Assembly (NCBI RefSeq): GCF_048264025.1
Contig: NZ_JBLXDN010000018.1
Location: forward strand, 8,829-72,828
Source: Nitrincola sp048264025
GTDB taxonomy: Bacteria; Pseudomonadota; Gammaproteobacteria; Pseudomonadales; Balneatricaceae
Reading direction: 5' to 3'
Length of the DNA: 64,000 nucleotides
Shown: positions 8,323 through 17,759 of the stretch, piece by piece
Position numbering within the stretch: position 1 is the stretch's first letter
Layout: each line of letters starts with the position of its first letter
Made by a program: the position numbers and the translations under genes
Notes under the pieces: generated by a model
The model's database searches: none
The model's input: the letters and a program-made list of their open reading frames with translations, nothing else
What the model was told of the DNA's origin: nothing

Positions 8323-9450
8323 TTACATCTTTCCGCTGATCCTGCGTAATACAGGCTCCAGGGGGCCTCGACCAAACATTCTGGCATAGCCGCCTACTAG
8401 CAGCATGGACAAAACACCGATCACAATCGAAACAGGTATCAGCAGTAGAAGCCCAAACTGGTTGAATAGTTGAAGACCGTACCCGCCGAATATAAAGCCG
8501 CATAAGACCCCTTGCAAAATGTAGGTCGACAGGGAGTTCCGACCGGCCAGCACAAAGTATAAAGGCATGCTGAAACGTCGGGCCCCCAGAATGGTTAAGT
8601 ACAGATACACCGCCGATAGCGCTGGGGCTCCAATACCGATTGCGATGAATCCGAGAAAACTCAACCCCTTTAAAAAGGCTGGAATTATTCCACTCATAGT
8701 GGCGGCATAAAGCAGGTTACAAGGCAGTGCGATTAACAGCAAAAGTGGAAGTGATTGTTGCAGCGCCTTAACACCGCTATTGCCCGGAACGAAAAAATCA
8801 GTTCTGGCTGCTGCCAAACCACAGGCAAATGCACCAAGTGCCAGTGGTCCCTGCAGAAATAACAGAAAGGCAAAAGTTAGCGGCCATTCATGCAACCGCC
8901 CCTGAGTAGCCTGTAGAAAAGTTCCACCGAGATGATGCCCATCGTTAGCTATAGTTAGCATGTCAGCCTTGAGCACTTCATCAATAACGATGGCCAGCAA
9001 CGATAAACAGGCAAGGCTAATCGGAATCATACTAAGGGCAAAGTATATAAGATAACGTGGAGTCATCTTCCTTATTAGCCAGAGCAACCCACCCAACAAG
9101 GCATACAGCAGCAAAATATCGCCACTGAACACCAGCACGGCATGGCCAATCCCCATGACAGCAAGGCCGGCGAGTCTGCGGAAGTAGCGCTTGAAAAATG
9201 CCTGACCTGCTCGCATAGCGGCTTGCGCCTGAATTTCCATCCCCCAGCCAAAGATAAATGAGAACAGCAGGAAAAATTTAAGCTGAAACAGCCCCTCAAC
9301 AATAAACGCACCCAATCGGTCCGGTAGGCTTTCGGGTGCAATGAACACTGCTTCCACGGGTAGCGCCATGAAAGGTACATTGACAATGCAAATCCCCATC
9401 AACGCCACCATGCGTATCACATCCACTTCAACATTTCGTTGACCCGCCAT
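8323..9450 (-). CDS. DUF418 family membrane protein
   Basis: The start is ATG 9450, preceded by AAAGGA; the open frame extends further upstream, but that part lacks coding character. The 375-residue product has about ten hydrophobic segments and resembles the DUF418/YeiB family (short N-terminal MAGQRNVEVDVIRMVALMG, C-terminal RNSLSTYILQG block). Members are inner-membrane proteins of unknown function related to acyltransferase-like heparan-alpha-glucosaminide transferases. It diverges from a two-component system 113 bp away, which may control it; that link is inferred from position only. Confidence 0.85.
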   Translation of the reverse strand: MAGQRNVEVDVIRMVALMGICIVNVPFMALPVEAVFIAPESLPDRLGAFIVEGLFQLKFFLLFSFIFGWGMEIQAQAAMRAGQAFFKRYFRRLAGLAVMGIGHAVLVFSGDILLLYALLGGLLWLIRKMTPRYLIYFALSMIPISLACLSLLAIVIDEVLKADMLTIANDGHHLGGTFLQATQGRLHEWPLTFAFLLFLQGPLALGAFACGLAAARTDFFVPGNSGVKALQQSLPLLLLIALPCNLLYAATMSGIIPAFLKGLSFLGFIAIGIGAPALSAVYLYLTILGARRFSMPLYFVLAGRNSLSTYILQGVLCGFIFGGYGLQLFNQFGLLLLIPVSIVIGVLSMLLVGGYARMFGRGPLEPVLRRISGKM

Positions 9451-9562
9451 TGATTTATCCTTTACAAATTGATGCAGGGACAGACTAGCTTCTTCCCCCA
9501 GGCAGCGCCTGTGCCAAATGTCACGATAGCAGAGAGAAAAGATAAATGATGACATTTGTCCT

Positions 9563-10729
9563 ATGCGAACAGATCCGGATCTATGGAATACTATCCCGAT
9601 GACTCGAAACCTGACAGCCAGACACCAAATCATCGATCTGATCCTGGAGCTCATCGCCTGGACATTTGTAGTCTTGCTCACCTTGTATCTTTGGAAACTG
9701 GATTATCCGGAGGTACACAACAGACTCAATTTCACGCCAGTCAACCTGACCTTCGCAACCACTTATTTCCTGCTGTACATCGCTGGCGCTATCTGGCGTA
9801 TTTTCGCCAAATCAACTCGTTATAAAGGGCTGATACTTCAATGTATTTGTCTATTTATCCTGATTTATTTGTTTCCGAATGGCATTCTGGTGATTCTTGC
9901 AATCAGGCTGGTGGCAAATCTGAATGAGTATCTCCCTACTTATATAGTCCTGCTGATCGCGTTGAGCATACCGCTGATTTACTTTTTACAAATCCCTGGC
10001 GAGTTTGCTTGGTTCAATATCATTCTGTTCAGCCTGTTTAACCTCTTCGCCTTGTATGCTTCTAATCGAATGCTGGATGAACGCAAAGCGAAGCAGTTAA
10101 ACACAGATCTTCTTCGAGAGCTGCGTGCCACCCAAAGCATGCTCTCCACTACAGCACGGCAAGATGAACGCCTGCGCATTGCGCGGGATCTTCATGATGG
10201 GCTTGGCCACCATATTGCGGCCCTCAGTATCCAGCTGGAGGTGGCTAAACAGCTGAGTTCTGATAAGGCTCATCTTCATATTTGTAAGGCGCAGAGAGTA
10301 GCCCATCAGTTACTCAACGATATACAGACGGCGGTTTCGGATATTCGCCAAAGTCATCCTCTCGAACTGCATACGGCACTGGTGGCGTTAACACAGAACC
10401 TGGACAGGCTGGATGTTCAATTGAACATAGCCGCGGATCTGAGGATTACAAATGCCAGAACGGCCGAAGTTGTTTTTCGTGCTGCACAGGAAGCCATCAC
10501 TAACGTTTTGAAACACAGTGCTGCAGATGCCTGTTTGCTGAGTCTGGAGCAGAAAGAGGGTCAACTTCTGCTGAGCTGCGAGGATAATGGTCCAGTCCTG
10601 ACACCTATAAAATTCGGCAATGGTTTAATGGGTATGATTGAAAGAGTCCAGGAGTTAAACGGGAACCTGACGTGGGTTGCTGATAATAGAGGTTTCAAAC
10701 TTCGCATCGAAATACCGGAGTCTATATGA
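9563..10729 (+). CDS. Sensor histidine kinase (NarL/DesK type)
   Basis: The 388-residue protein has about five or six N-terminal membrane segments (residues ~20-160), then a HisKA_3 dimerisation domain with phospho-acceptor His211 in RIARDLHDGLGHH, and a C-terminal GHKL ATPase domain (EAITNVLKHS; DNG; GNGLMGM). This layout is that of DesK-like kinases that sense membrane or envelope state. An in-frame ATG at 9599 could also be the start; no strong ribosome site marks either. The stop overlaps the start of the response regulator by four bases, so the two are translationally coupled. The signal is unknown. Confidence 0.9.
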   Translation: MRTDPDLWNTIPMTRNLTARHQIIDLILELIAWTFVVLLTLYLWKLDYPEVHNRLNFTPVNLTFATTYFLLYIAGAIWRIFAKSTRYKGLILQCICLFILIYLFPNGILVILAIRLVANLNEYLPTYIVLLIALSIPLIYFLQIPGEFAWFNIILFSLFNLFALYASNRMLDERKAKQLNTDLLRELRATQSMLSTTARQDERLRIARDLHDGLGHHIAALSIQLEVAKQLSSDKAHLHICKAQRVAHQLLNDIQTAVSDIRQSHPLELHTALVALTQNLDRLDVQLNIAADLRITNARTAEVVFRAAQEAITNVLKHSAADACLLSLEQKEGQLLLSCEDNGPVLTPIKFGNGLMGMIERVQELNGNLTWVADNRGFKLRIEIPESI

Positions 10730-11367
10730 TCCCTATCAAAATACTGCTGGTTGATGATCAGAATCTGATTCGTGAAGGGATTAAAAGCCTTATCCATTTA
10801 AGGCCAGACATGCAGGTTGTTGCAGAAGCTGATGATGGAACAGAGGTTCTGAATCTGATTACCTGTTGCCAGCCTGATATTCTGTTACTGGATATTCGTA
10901 TGCCACAAGTTAGTGGTCAAGAGGTACTTAAGCAGCTTCAAACAGCCGGATTAAATATACCAGTACTCATCCTGACCACCTTTGATGATCATGAACTGGT
11001 TCTGGATTGCATCAAACTCGGAGCCAAAGGCTATCTGCGAAAAGATGTGAGTTTCGACACACTCACTCAAGCAATTCAGAACCTGACACAGGGTAAAACC
11101 TGGATACACCCAGCCACCTCTTACCGAGTGGATAAAGCTAGACATCAACTCCAGCCCACTGAGACACCAATATTTGATGAGTTAACCGATAGTGAGATCC
11201 AGGTACTCCGGCTGGTAGCTGCCGGATACTCCAATCATGAGATCGCAGCGGCCCTGTTCAAATCACCGGGCACCATCCGCAACCAGGTTTCTTCTATTTT
11301 GAACAAGCTCAATGTTCGTGATCGAACCCGTGCCGTGCTTAAGGCCCTGGACCTTGAGCTGATCTGA
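10726..11367 (+). CDS. Response regulator, NarL/FixJ family
   Basis: The 213-residue protein has an N-terminal receiver domain (acidic pair D10/D11, phospho-acceptor D56 in LLLDIRMP, K-loop GAKGYLRKD) and a C-terminal LuxR-type helix-turn-helix (LTDSEIQVLRLVAAGYSNHEIA...). It is the cognate regulator of the kinase encoded directly upstream. Its target is not known; the divergent DUF418 gene is the nearest candidate. Confidence 0.92.
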   Translation: MIPIKILLVDDQNLIREGIKSLIHLRPDMQVVAEADDGTEVLNLITCCQPDILLLDIRMPQVSGQEVLKQLQTAGLNIPVLILTTFDDHELVLDCIKLGAKGYLRKDVSFDTLTQAIQNLTQGKTWIHPATSYRVDKARHQLQPTETPIFDELTDSEIQVLRLVAAGYSNHEIAAALFKSPGTIRNQVSSILNKLNVRDRTRAVLKALDLELI

Positions 11368-11375
11368 AATACACG

Positions 11376-11402
11376 AGAGAAAAGGGTACTGACCCCTTTT
11401 CT
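11376..11402. terminator. GGGTACTGACCCC repeat, copy 2
   Basis: A single-core copy (AGAAAAGGG-TACTGA-CCCCTTTTCT) lies nine bases after the response regulator stop. The hairpin followed by CCCCTTTT fits a factor-independent terminator for the two-component operon. Confidence 0.7.
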
Positions 11403-11567
11403 GCTTTTCTGGATTCTTTTCAATAAATCAATCGATCGTTTTAATTTTTTGAGTGATGTGTAGTGCTGGATTTTGTGTGGTAGATATAAAACCTTTTTTT
11501 GCCTTAGGTTATTGGGTAGACTCGGGGTCGCTGCGGAAAAAGCATTAGTCATTACTGGAGCTCCTCG

Positions 11568-13970
11568 TTGTTATTTAAACAGTTATTGCGCTTAACTCTA
11601 ATTCTTATCTATACACTGTTAATCGTTCCGAGCAGTTTCGCTTCGATTAGGGTTGATGGACCGAAGTTTGAGCAGGTGTTTAGTGAGTCCGGGGTAGCCA
11701 TGCTGTTGATCGAACCGGGAAGTGGGCGGATCGTTGAAGCGAATCCTGCGGCGGTCCGGTTTTATGGTTATCCGCTGGATGAGTTACAGCAGATGACCAT
11801 CCAGCAAATTAATACGTTTACCCCTGAACAAGTGGCTCAAGAGCGTGCAGCAGTAGAAGCGGCAGAGCGTAACTACCTGATTTTCAGACACCGACTGGCA
11901 AATGGCGAACTTCGTACCGTTGAGGTCTACTCCCACCCCTACCGATTCAATGATCAGAATCTGTTGTTCTCAATCATCAATGACATAACGCCCGGACGGC
12001 ATGCGGCTGAGGATCTGTGGTATTACCAGGAACAACTGGAAACGATGGTGGATGCTCAGGTTCAGGAAATTGAACGCAACCGCTCTTATTTGCACTGGAT
12101 ATTGGTGGGTGCACTGTTAACTCAAGCGTTGGTGATTGTACTGCTGATCATCAATATTCAGCGTAAACGTCAGCTGCAACGACAGCAGAAGCAGACAACC
12201 TTGGCATTGACCGCACTGGCCACCACGTTTGCGCCTCTATCTGGCGAAGATTTTTATCAGGCCGTTTGTCAATATTTAGCCGATACTTTGGATGTCGATT
12301 ATTTTTTTGTGGCGGCGTTAACGTCTGATGGTCAGCGAGCCGAGGTGCTGGCGGGCTGGGCTGATGGTGCGCCGATTGTGCCGTTTTCTTATGCGCTTGA
12401 GGGAACACCCTGTGAGGATGTGTGTGATAAGAATCGGATGATTCGAGTTGAGGGAATTCAGCAAGCCTATCCGAATGACTCGCTACTCGTTGATCTGCAG
12501 GCTCAAGCTTATATTGGTTGCGTGCTGATGGATAAATGTCAGCACCCCTTGGGGTTGTTAGTGGCATTAAGCCGTAAACCCATGAGAAACGCCCAGTCTG
12601 TAGATACCCTGATGCAACTTTATGTTGATCGTATCAGTGCCGAAATGCAACGCAGTCGGGTGGAAAAGCAGTTGGCTCAGATGGCACATTTCGATCCGCT
12701 GACCAGTCTGTCTAACCGTACACTCTTGGCTGATTACCTGAAGCATGCCATGGCTCAGGCTGTCCGGCATGAACAGATGCTGGCGATTCTGTTCATCGAT
12801 CTGGATGGCTTTAAAACGGTCAATGACACTTATAGTCATGCCATCGGTGACCAGGTGCTGGTTAGCCTTGCCGTACGCATGAAGAAAATGATCCGTGATG
12901 AAGATGCTTTGGCGCGACTTGGGGGCGATGAGTTTGTTGCTGTAATGCAACACCTGCACCAATCCAATGACTGTATTCCGTTCCTGAATCGATTGCTGCA
13001 GGTGATTTCGGAGCCGGTGATAGTCGAGGGTATTGAGTTCAGTATTACCGCGAGTATCGGGGTGGTGTTCTATCCACAGCATGAATCTATAGAGGCTGAT
13101 CAGTTATTGCGTCAGGCAGATCAGGCGATGTATCAGGCCAAGCAGGCAGGTAAAAATCGTTACCATCTATTCGACATAGAGCGTGACCGCGCCCAGCGTG
13201 ATCAGCACGAAGGTCTGCTGCGGGTGCGTCAGGCACTGGAAGCGGGTGAACTGGAGTTGTATTACCAGCCCAAGGTCAATATGCGCAGTCGTGAAGTGGT
13301 GGGTACCGAAGCGCTGATCCGCTGGAACCATCCGGATCGCGGGGTTTTACCACCAGCTGAGTTCCTGTCACTGATCGAAAATCATCCACTGGCAATCGAT
13401 GTCGGGCACTGGGTAATAGTGACAGCTTTGGATCAGGTTTTGCTGTGGCGTGAACAGGGCATCCATCTGCCGGTCAGCGTTAATATCGATGCTATTCATT
13501 TGCAGTGTCCCAGTTTTGTGCCGCAGTTGGAGTTGGCTTTAAACCAACGCCCTGGAATTGAACCCTATGATCTGCAATTGGAAATTCTTGAAACCACGGC
13601 GCTGGATGATGTGACACAGGTCTCCAACATTATGCAGGCCTGTCGGAAGTTGGGTGTTGGCTTTGCGCTGGATGATTTTGGTACGGGCTACTCATCACTA
13701 ACCTATCTGAAACGCTTGCCTGCTGAATTGCTTAAAATCGACCGCAGTTTTGTACTCGATATGCTAGAAGACCCAGAGGACTTGGCCATTCTGGATGGCG
13801 TGATTCGCCTGGCTGGTGCGTTCCAGCGACAGGTGATTGCCGAAGGGGTAGAAACCCAGGCTCATTGCGATGCACTACTGAAGCTTGGTTGTGAACTAGG
13901 GCAGGGCTATGCCATCGCACGCCCCATGCCTGCAAGCGAAATACCTGAGTGGATACGCCACTGGAAATAA
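11568..13970 (+). CDS. PAS-GAF-GGDEF-EAL cyclic-di-GMP protein
   Basis: The gene starts at a TTG codon (11568) with GGAG seven bases upstream and encodes 800 residues. A signal-anchor segment (residues ~5-25) is followed by a periplasmic PAS domain (~30-145), a second membrane helix (~175-195), a GAF-like domain (~215-345), a GGDEF domain with intact GGDEF motif (~450), and an EAL domain with EAL, DDFGTGYSS, LLKIDRSF and EGVET motifs. Since both catalytic motifs are intact, the protein could both make and degrade cyclic-di-GMP. It is flanked by repeat copies 2 and 3 and appears to be its own transcription unit. Confidence 0.9.
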   Translation: MLFKQLLRLTLILIYTLLIVPSSFASIRVDGPKFEQVFSESGVAMLLIEPGSGRIVEANPAAVRFYGYPLDELQQMTIQQINTFTPEQVAQERAAVEAAERNYLIFRHRLANGELRTVEVYSHPYRFNDQNLLFSIINDITPGRHAAEDLWYYQEQLETMVDAQVQEIERNRSYLHWILVGALLTQALVIVLLIINIQRKRQLQRQQKQTTLALTALATTFAPLSGEDFYQAVCQYLADTLDVDYFFVAALTSDGQRAEVLAGWADGAPIVPFSYALEGTPCEDVCDKNRMIRVEGIQQAYPNDSLLVDLQAQAYIGCVLMDKCQHPLGLLVALSRKPMRNAQSVDTLMQLYVDRISAEMQRSRVEKQLAQMAHFDPLTSLSNRTLLADYLKHAMAQAVRHEQMLAILFIDLDGFKTVNDTYSHAIGDQVLVSLAVRMKKMIRDEDALARLGGDEFVAVMQHLHQSNDCIPFLNRLLQVISEPVIVEGIEFSITASIGVVFYPQHESIEADQLLRQADQAMYQAKQAGKNRYHLFDIERDRAQRDQHEGLLRVRQALEAGELELYYQPKVNMRSREVVGTEALIRWNHPDRGVLPPAEFLSLIENHPLAIDVGHWVIVTALDQVLLWREQGIHLPVSVNIDAIHLQCPSFVPQLELALNQRPGIEPYDLQLEILETTALDDVTQVSNIMQACRKLGVGFALDDFGTGYSSLTYLKRLPAELLKIDRSFVLDMLEDPEDLAILDGVIRLAGAFQRQVIAEGVETQAHCDALLKLGCELGQGYAIARPMPASEIPEWIRHWK

Positions 13971-13972
13971 CT

Positions 13973-14047
13973 GAAAAGGGGTCAGTACCCTTTTACTCAA
14001 AAATAAAAGGGTACTGACCCCTTTTCTGGACCCCTTTTCTGACTCCT
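13973..14047. repeat. GGGTACTGACCCC repeat, copy 3 (paired, with degenerate tail)
   Basis: Two inverted units (GGGGTCAGTACCC at 13978-13990 and GGGTACTGACCCC at ~14009-14021) are separated by an AT-rich loop and followed by two degenerate CCCCTTTTCTG-like fragments up to ~14047. It starts three bases after the GGDEF-EAL stop and probably terminates that gene. The degenerate tail suggests slippage or partial duplication. Confidence 0.75.
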
Positions 14048-14068
14048 TTTAGAGCTTAGGGAGCTAAA

Positions 14069-14692
14069 ATGGATGTAATGCAAGATCGATGGCGTGAGTA
14101 TTATGCACAAGCATTGCGTCGTCGCCATTCAGCGCGCACGGAGCAGGCCGTTGAATTAAATAGCTCAGGCTTCAAGTCAGCCATCGATTGTGGTTGCGGC
14201 AGTGGGAGTGATATCGACTACTTGAGTCAGCAGGGTTATCGGGTGCAAGGGTTTGATAACAACCCGGAAGCGATTGAAATCTGCTGTGAACGTTTTGGTG
14301 GTAATGTGATGGTGGATATTGCCTGCTGTAGTTTTGAAGACTACGACTATCCTGATTGTGGCTTGGTATTGGCGCATTCCAGCTTATTCTTTTCCGACGC
14401 TGAACGCTTCTCGGAAACCTGGAATAAAATGATCAGCGCACTTCAGCCTGGTGGGGTTTTCTCCGGCGACTTTATGGGCATCAAGGACGACTGGGCATTA
14501 AATCCTCAGCGCCAGATTAATGCCATGACTGAGCAGCAGGTCAGGGGGCTATTTGAACCGTTTGACCTGGTGCATTTCAATGAGCGCGATGAGCCTGGAA
14601 AAACCGCCTTGGGCTACCCAAAACATTGGCACATTTTTTCAGTCTTGGCAGTAAAAAAAGAAAAGGGGTCAGTACCCTTTTATTCAGAATAA
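14069..14692 (+). CDS. Class I SAM-dependent methyltransferase
   Basis: The 207-residue protein has the SAM-binding glycine motif I (DCGCGSGSD, residues ~36-44) and motif II acidic residue (VQGFDNNPEAI), followed by a typical Rossmann methyltransferase core. The start ATG 14069 follows a weak AGGGAG ribosome site. The substrate is unknown; the fold resembles small methyltransferases related to tellurite-resistance TehB. The final residues KGSVPFYSE and the stop codon are encoded by repeat copy 4, so the natural C-terminus has been replaced or extended by the repeat. Confidence 0.85.
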   Translation: MDVMQDRWREYYAQALRRRHSARTEQAVELNSSGFKSAIDCGCGSGSDIDYLSQQGYRVQGFDNNPEAIEICCERFGGNVMVDIACCSFEDYDYPDCGLVLAHSSLFFSDAERFSETWNKMISALQPGGVFSGDFMGIKDDWALNPQRQINAMTEQQVRGLFEPFDLVHFNERDEPGKTALGYPKHWHIFSVLAVKKEKGSVPFYSE

Positions 14693-14727
14693 AAGGTACT
14701 AATAAAAGGGTACTGACCCCTTTTTTT
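14661..14727. repeat. GGGTACTGACCCC repeat, copy 4 (two full units and one truncated)
   Basis: A full left unit, a truncated middle unit (AAAAGGTACTA near 14691-14701) and a full right unit lie between the convergent methyltransferase and tctA genes. The left unit is translated as the end of the methyltransferase. The tctA stop codon abuts the right unit, with a further AAAGGGGTC just inside the tctA coding end. Likely bidirectional terminator. Confidence 0.75.
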
Positions 14728-16222
14728 AGACCCCTTTGATGCGGAATTTTTTGTAGCTTTTCAGCGCTTGTGAGCCCAGCACGATCAGTAGCAGGGCGAT
14801 GATGCCTTGCGAGATAGGGCGGGTAAAAAACAGCGTCCAGTCATTCTGCGAGATCAGCATCGACAAGCGGAAGTTGCTTTCTGCCATTGGCCCCAACAGC
14901 ACACCCAGTACGATAGGTGCCAAGGGGAAGTCCAGGCGGTTCAGCACATAGCCTACGAGACCAAAGCCCAACATCACGTATAAGTCAGTGAGACTGCCAT
15001 TAATGGTGTATACCCCAATCGACATGAGTACCAGCGTGGTTGGAACCAGCAGGGTGGAGGGGAGGCGCAGTACTTGAGCAAACAGTCGTGTTGCCAGCAT
15101 GCCGCCCAGCACAAACAGCAATAAAGAGGTTAGCAGTAACTGCCAGATAAAACCAAACACCACATCTGCTGACTCGGTGAACAGGCGTGGTCCTGGTTGT
15201 AAACCGTGAATCATCAGGGCACCAAGCACCAGTGCAGCAATCAGGTTACCGGGTATGCCCAGTGTCAGAGCTGGAATCATGGATGAGGCGTTGTCAGCAC
15301 TGTTTCCGCATTCGGCAGCTGCAACGCCAACCGGATTGCCCTGACCGAAGGTTTCCGGGTCTTTGGCGTTACGCTTCGCTTCGTTATAGCTGAGCAGGGC
15401 GGCGAGGTTGCCACCTGCACCGGGTAGTATGCCGACACAGACGCCGATCACCGAAGACCTTGACCAGGTGCGCCAGTGCGTGCGGATCAATCCCAGTGCA
15501 TTGGCTGTTTTATTGGTGCGAAAGTTAGCCGGGTTGTAGTGGGCGCTGTTTTGTTTTTCGGCCATTTCCAGTATCGGTGGAACGGCATACAGCCCAATTA
15601 AGACCACCATTAATGGGAAGCCACCAACCAGGTAGAGGTTGTCGAAGGTGTAGCGCTCTTCACCACTGAGGGTATCAACGCCAACCAGGCCGATAATGAT
15701 ACCCAGCAGTGCGGCCAGCATGCCTTTGAACAGATCGCCACCGACCAGCACGGCGATGCTGGTCAGGCCGAAGACAGCAACCCAGAAGTATTCTGTCGGC
15801 CCGAACGCCAGGGTCATTTTAGCCAGAGGAGGCGCCAGGGTCATCAGTGCTAAGGCGCTGACGGTACCACCGACAGCGGAAGACCAACAGGCGGTTTTCA
15901 GTGCGACGCCCCCCATGCCTTTGCGTGTCATGGGGTAGCCATCGAAGGTGGTGGCAATCGCTGAGGGGGTTCCTGGGATTTTTAACAAAATTGCCGGAAT
16001 GGCACCCCCATACATGGAGCCATTATAGATGCCTGCAATCAGACCCAGGGCGATGATGGGATCAAAGCTGTAAGTCAGTGGCAGCATCAGTGCGATGGCC
16101 ATAACCGGATTCAATCCAGGCAGGGCACCGATCAGGATGCCGGCAAGGGTGCCGATTAGCATGCTCAGCAGTGAATCTGGCGCAATAATCACGGTAAACG
16201 CGTGTGTAAGAGCTTCAAACAT
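14726..16222 (-). CDS. tctA: Tripartite tricarboxylate transporter, large permease TctA
   Basis: The 498-residue protein has about twelve membrane segments and the conserved TctA loops GALPGLNPVMAIALMLPLT and KIPGTPSAIATTFDGYP near the N-terminus, with the second-half repeat GILPGAGGNLAALLSY. It is the large membrane subunit of a proton- or sodium-coupled, binding-protein-dependent importer. It lies 10 bp after tctB. Substrates of this family are typically di- and tricarboxylates or aromatic acids; the neighbouring amidohydrolase suggests an organic acid or lactone here. The last codons IKGV touch repeat copy 4. Confidence 0.93.
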   Translation of the reverse strand: MFEALTHAFTVIIAPDSLLSMLIGTLAGILIGALPGLNPVMAIALMLPLTYSFDPIIALGLIAGIYNGSMYGGAIPAILLKIPGTPSAIATTFDGYPMTRKGMGGVALKTACWSSAVGGTVSALALMTLAPPLAKMTLAFGPTEYFWVAVFGLTSIAVLVGGDLFKGMLAALLGIIIGLVGVDTLSGEERYTFDNLYLVGGFPLMVVLIGLYAVPPILEMAEKQNSAHYNPANFRTNKTANALGLIRTHWRTWSRSSVIGVCVGILPGAGGNLAALLSYNEAKRNAKDPETFGQGNPVGVAAAECGNSADNASSMIPALTLGIPGNLIAALVLGALMIHGLQPGPRLFTESADVVFGFIWQLLLTSLLLFVLGGMLATRLFAQVLRLPSTLLVPTTLVLMSIGVYTINGSLTDLYVMLGFGLVGYVLNRLDFPLAPIVLGVLLGPMAESNFRLSMLISQNDWTLFFTRPISQGIIALLLIVLGSQALKSYKKFRIKGV

Positions 16223-16232
16223 AATGATTTCC

Positions 16233-16664
16233 TCAGACAGCCAGGAAAAACTCTACTGGCAGCGCGCGTTTCAGTACCAGCGCAAACAGAAGATAAAGAA
16301 GGGTGATGAAGACCACTGTAATCGATAGGATGACAACCGGTCGTCTTTCCCCGATCAGTAGTGACAGGGAAACAATAAACAGGCTACTAGTGGTATAGAA
16401 ACCAACTATAGGCAGTAAGAAAAAATAAGCGACACAACTGACCAGTGTTGCTATGAATTTGAAAGGATGGTCTACCAGTTTAATCTCATGATCTTTATTC
16501 TTGAGAAGACTTCGGACAATCAGACCCAAGGCAAACAGGCTCATCAGCAGACCGACACCGACAGGAATATAGGCCGAGTCATAATAAAAGTCTTTTCCAT
16601 ACCAGGCGGTACCGGCACCTAGCAATAAAAAAACAACGCCCGTGCAGAAGTCCCGGTAATTCAT
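16233..16664 (-). CDS. tctB: Tripartite tricarboxylate transporter, small permease TctB
   Basis: The 143-residue protein has four predicted membrane segments and the usual length for TctB. It lies between tctC and tctA, in the order tctC-tctB-tctA on the minus strand. The 88-bp gap from tctC contains a strong hairpin that may set the ratio of binding protein to permease. Confidence 0.85.
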   Translation of the reverse strand: MNYRDFCTGVVFLLLGAGTAWYGKDFYYDSAYIPVGVGLLMSLFALGLIVRSLLKNKDHEIKLVDHPFKFIATLVSCVAYFFLLPIVGFYTTSSLFIVSLSLLIGERRPVVILSITVVFITLLYLLFALVLKRALPVEFFLAV

Positions 16665-16701
16665 GGTGGCTCCCCTGTATTACATCTATGGCCAAGGATA
16701 A

Positions 16702-16740
16702 ACGCATACCGATCCGGCGCTATTCCGGATCGGTATGCGT
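16702..16740 (-). terminator. Perfect 16-bp stem-loop between tctC and tctB
   Basis: ACGCATACCGATCCGG (16702-16717) pairs perfectly with 16725-16740 across a 7-base loop. It lies 12 bases downstream of the tctC stop. There is no T-run on the minus strand, so it is more likely an mRNA-stabilising or attenuating hairpin than a full terminator. Confidence 0.75.
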
Positions 16741-16751
16741 CATTGATGAGT

Positions 16752-17711
16752 TTAGCTGCGTTTCAGGCCCAGTTTGCTGAGCAGTTCACCCAATGCATCC
16801 GACTCATTTTTTAACGCTTCTCGAAGCGCTTCGCCGCGCATCAATACCGGTACTTCACCCTGCTTATCGAGAAATGCCTGTAATTCCGGATTTTCTAAGG
16901 CGCGTTCGACTGCATCAGCGATCACATTGGCGTATGCCTCACTCATTCCCTCAGGACCCAGCATCATGCGCCATAGAACGGTTTCAAGTTCTGGATGACC
17001 CAGTGCTTCCAGTCCTGAAGCTTGCGGAAGGGCGAGGTTATCGGCCGCCGATGTGACGATCAAGCACTTGGCTTGACCATCCTGAGCGTACGGCAAAACA
17101 GGTGTGATAGAGCCGCCGTAGATATCAATATGGCCGCCGAGGAAGTTTTGCAGTGTTTCACCTGCACCACCGAAAGGAATAGCACGTGCTTCAATATCAT
17201 AGGCGGCGAAGATGCGCTCAGCCGCCAGACGCATGGTGCCACCCACCCCATCATTACCATAGGTGTATTTATTCGGGTTATTTTTTAACTCAGCCAGAAA
17301 TTCTTCACCTGTGTCTGCCGGAAAATCAGGCATAACACACATGGTATAAGCACTCTTAGAGATGCTGGTGATAGGCGTCAATGAGTCATAGGAGTATTGA
17401 ACGCGCTGCATATGCGGCACAGTGGTAATCGGGCTGTTCCAGGTGTTTAGCAGTGTGTAGCCGTCAGGACGTGCACGGGATACCTGGTTAACCCCAATGG
17501 CACCACCGCCACCTGCCACGTTGATAATAGCGGCTGACTGCTGCAGTTCAGGCTCCAGGTACTGATTTAACATGCGCGCGACTGAATCTGTGCCACCACC
17601 AGCAGGGGCTGGGACAATGATTTCAATGGGACGGTTTGGGTAGTTGTCTGCGATGGCTGTTGTGCAGGCAAGCGCGAGTGCGCAGGCACTCAAGAGGCTG
17701 GTTTTGTACAT
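16752..17711 (-). CDS. tctC: Tripartite tricarboxylate transporter, substrate-binding protein TctC
   Basis: The 319-residue protein has a clear signal peptide (residues 1-21, cleavage after TAIA) and the Bug/TctC family hallmarks NYPNRPIEIIVPAPAGGGTDSVAR and GAIGVNQVSRARPDGYT. It is a periplasmic binding protein that delivers an organic acid to TctAB. Ribosome site AAGGTG precedes ATG 17711. It is the first gene of the operon and lies 48 bp downstream of the gntR-type gene. Confidence 0.92.
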   Translation of the reverse strand: MYKTSLLSACALALACTTAIADNYPNRPIEIIVPAPAGGGTDSVARMLNQYLEPELQQSAAIINVAGGGGAIGVNQVSRARPDGYTLLNTWNSPITTVPHMQRVQYSYDSLTPITSISKSAYTMCVMPDFPADTGEEFLAELKNNPNKYTYGNDGVGGTMRLAAERIFAAYDIEARAIPFGGAGETLQNFLGGHIDIYGGSITPVLPYAQDGQAKCLIVTSAADNLALPQASGLEALGHPELETVLWRMMLGPEGMSEAYANVIADAVERALENPELQAFLDKQGEVPVLMRGEALREALKNESDALGELLSKLGLKRS

Positions 17712-17759
17712 CGTTGTTCACCTTTTTTGGATTTATTTTTCGGCTGAAGCCGGTCTGTC

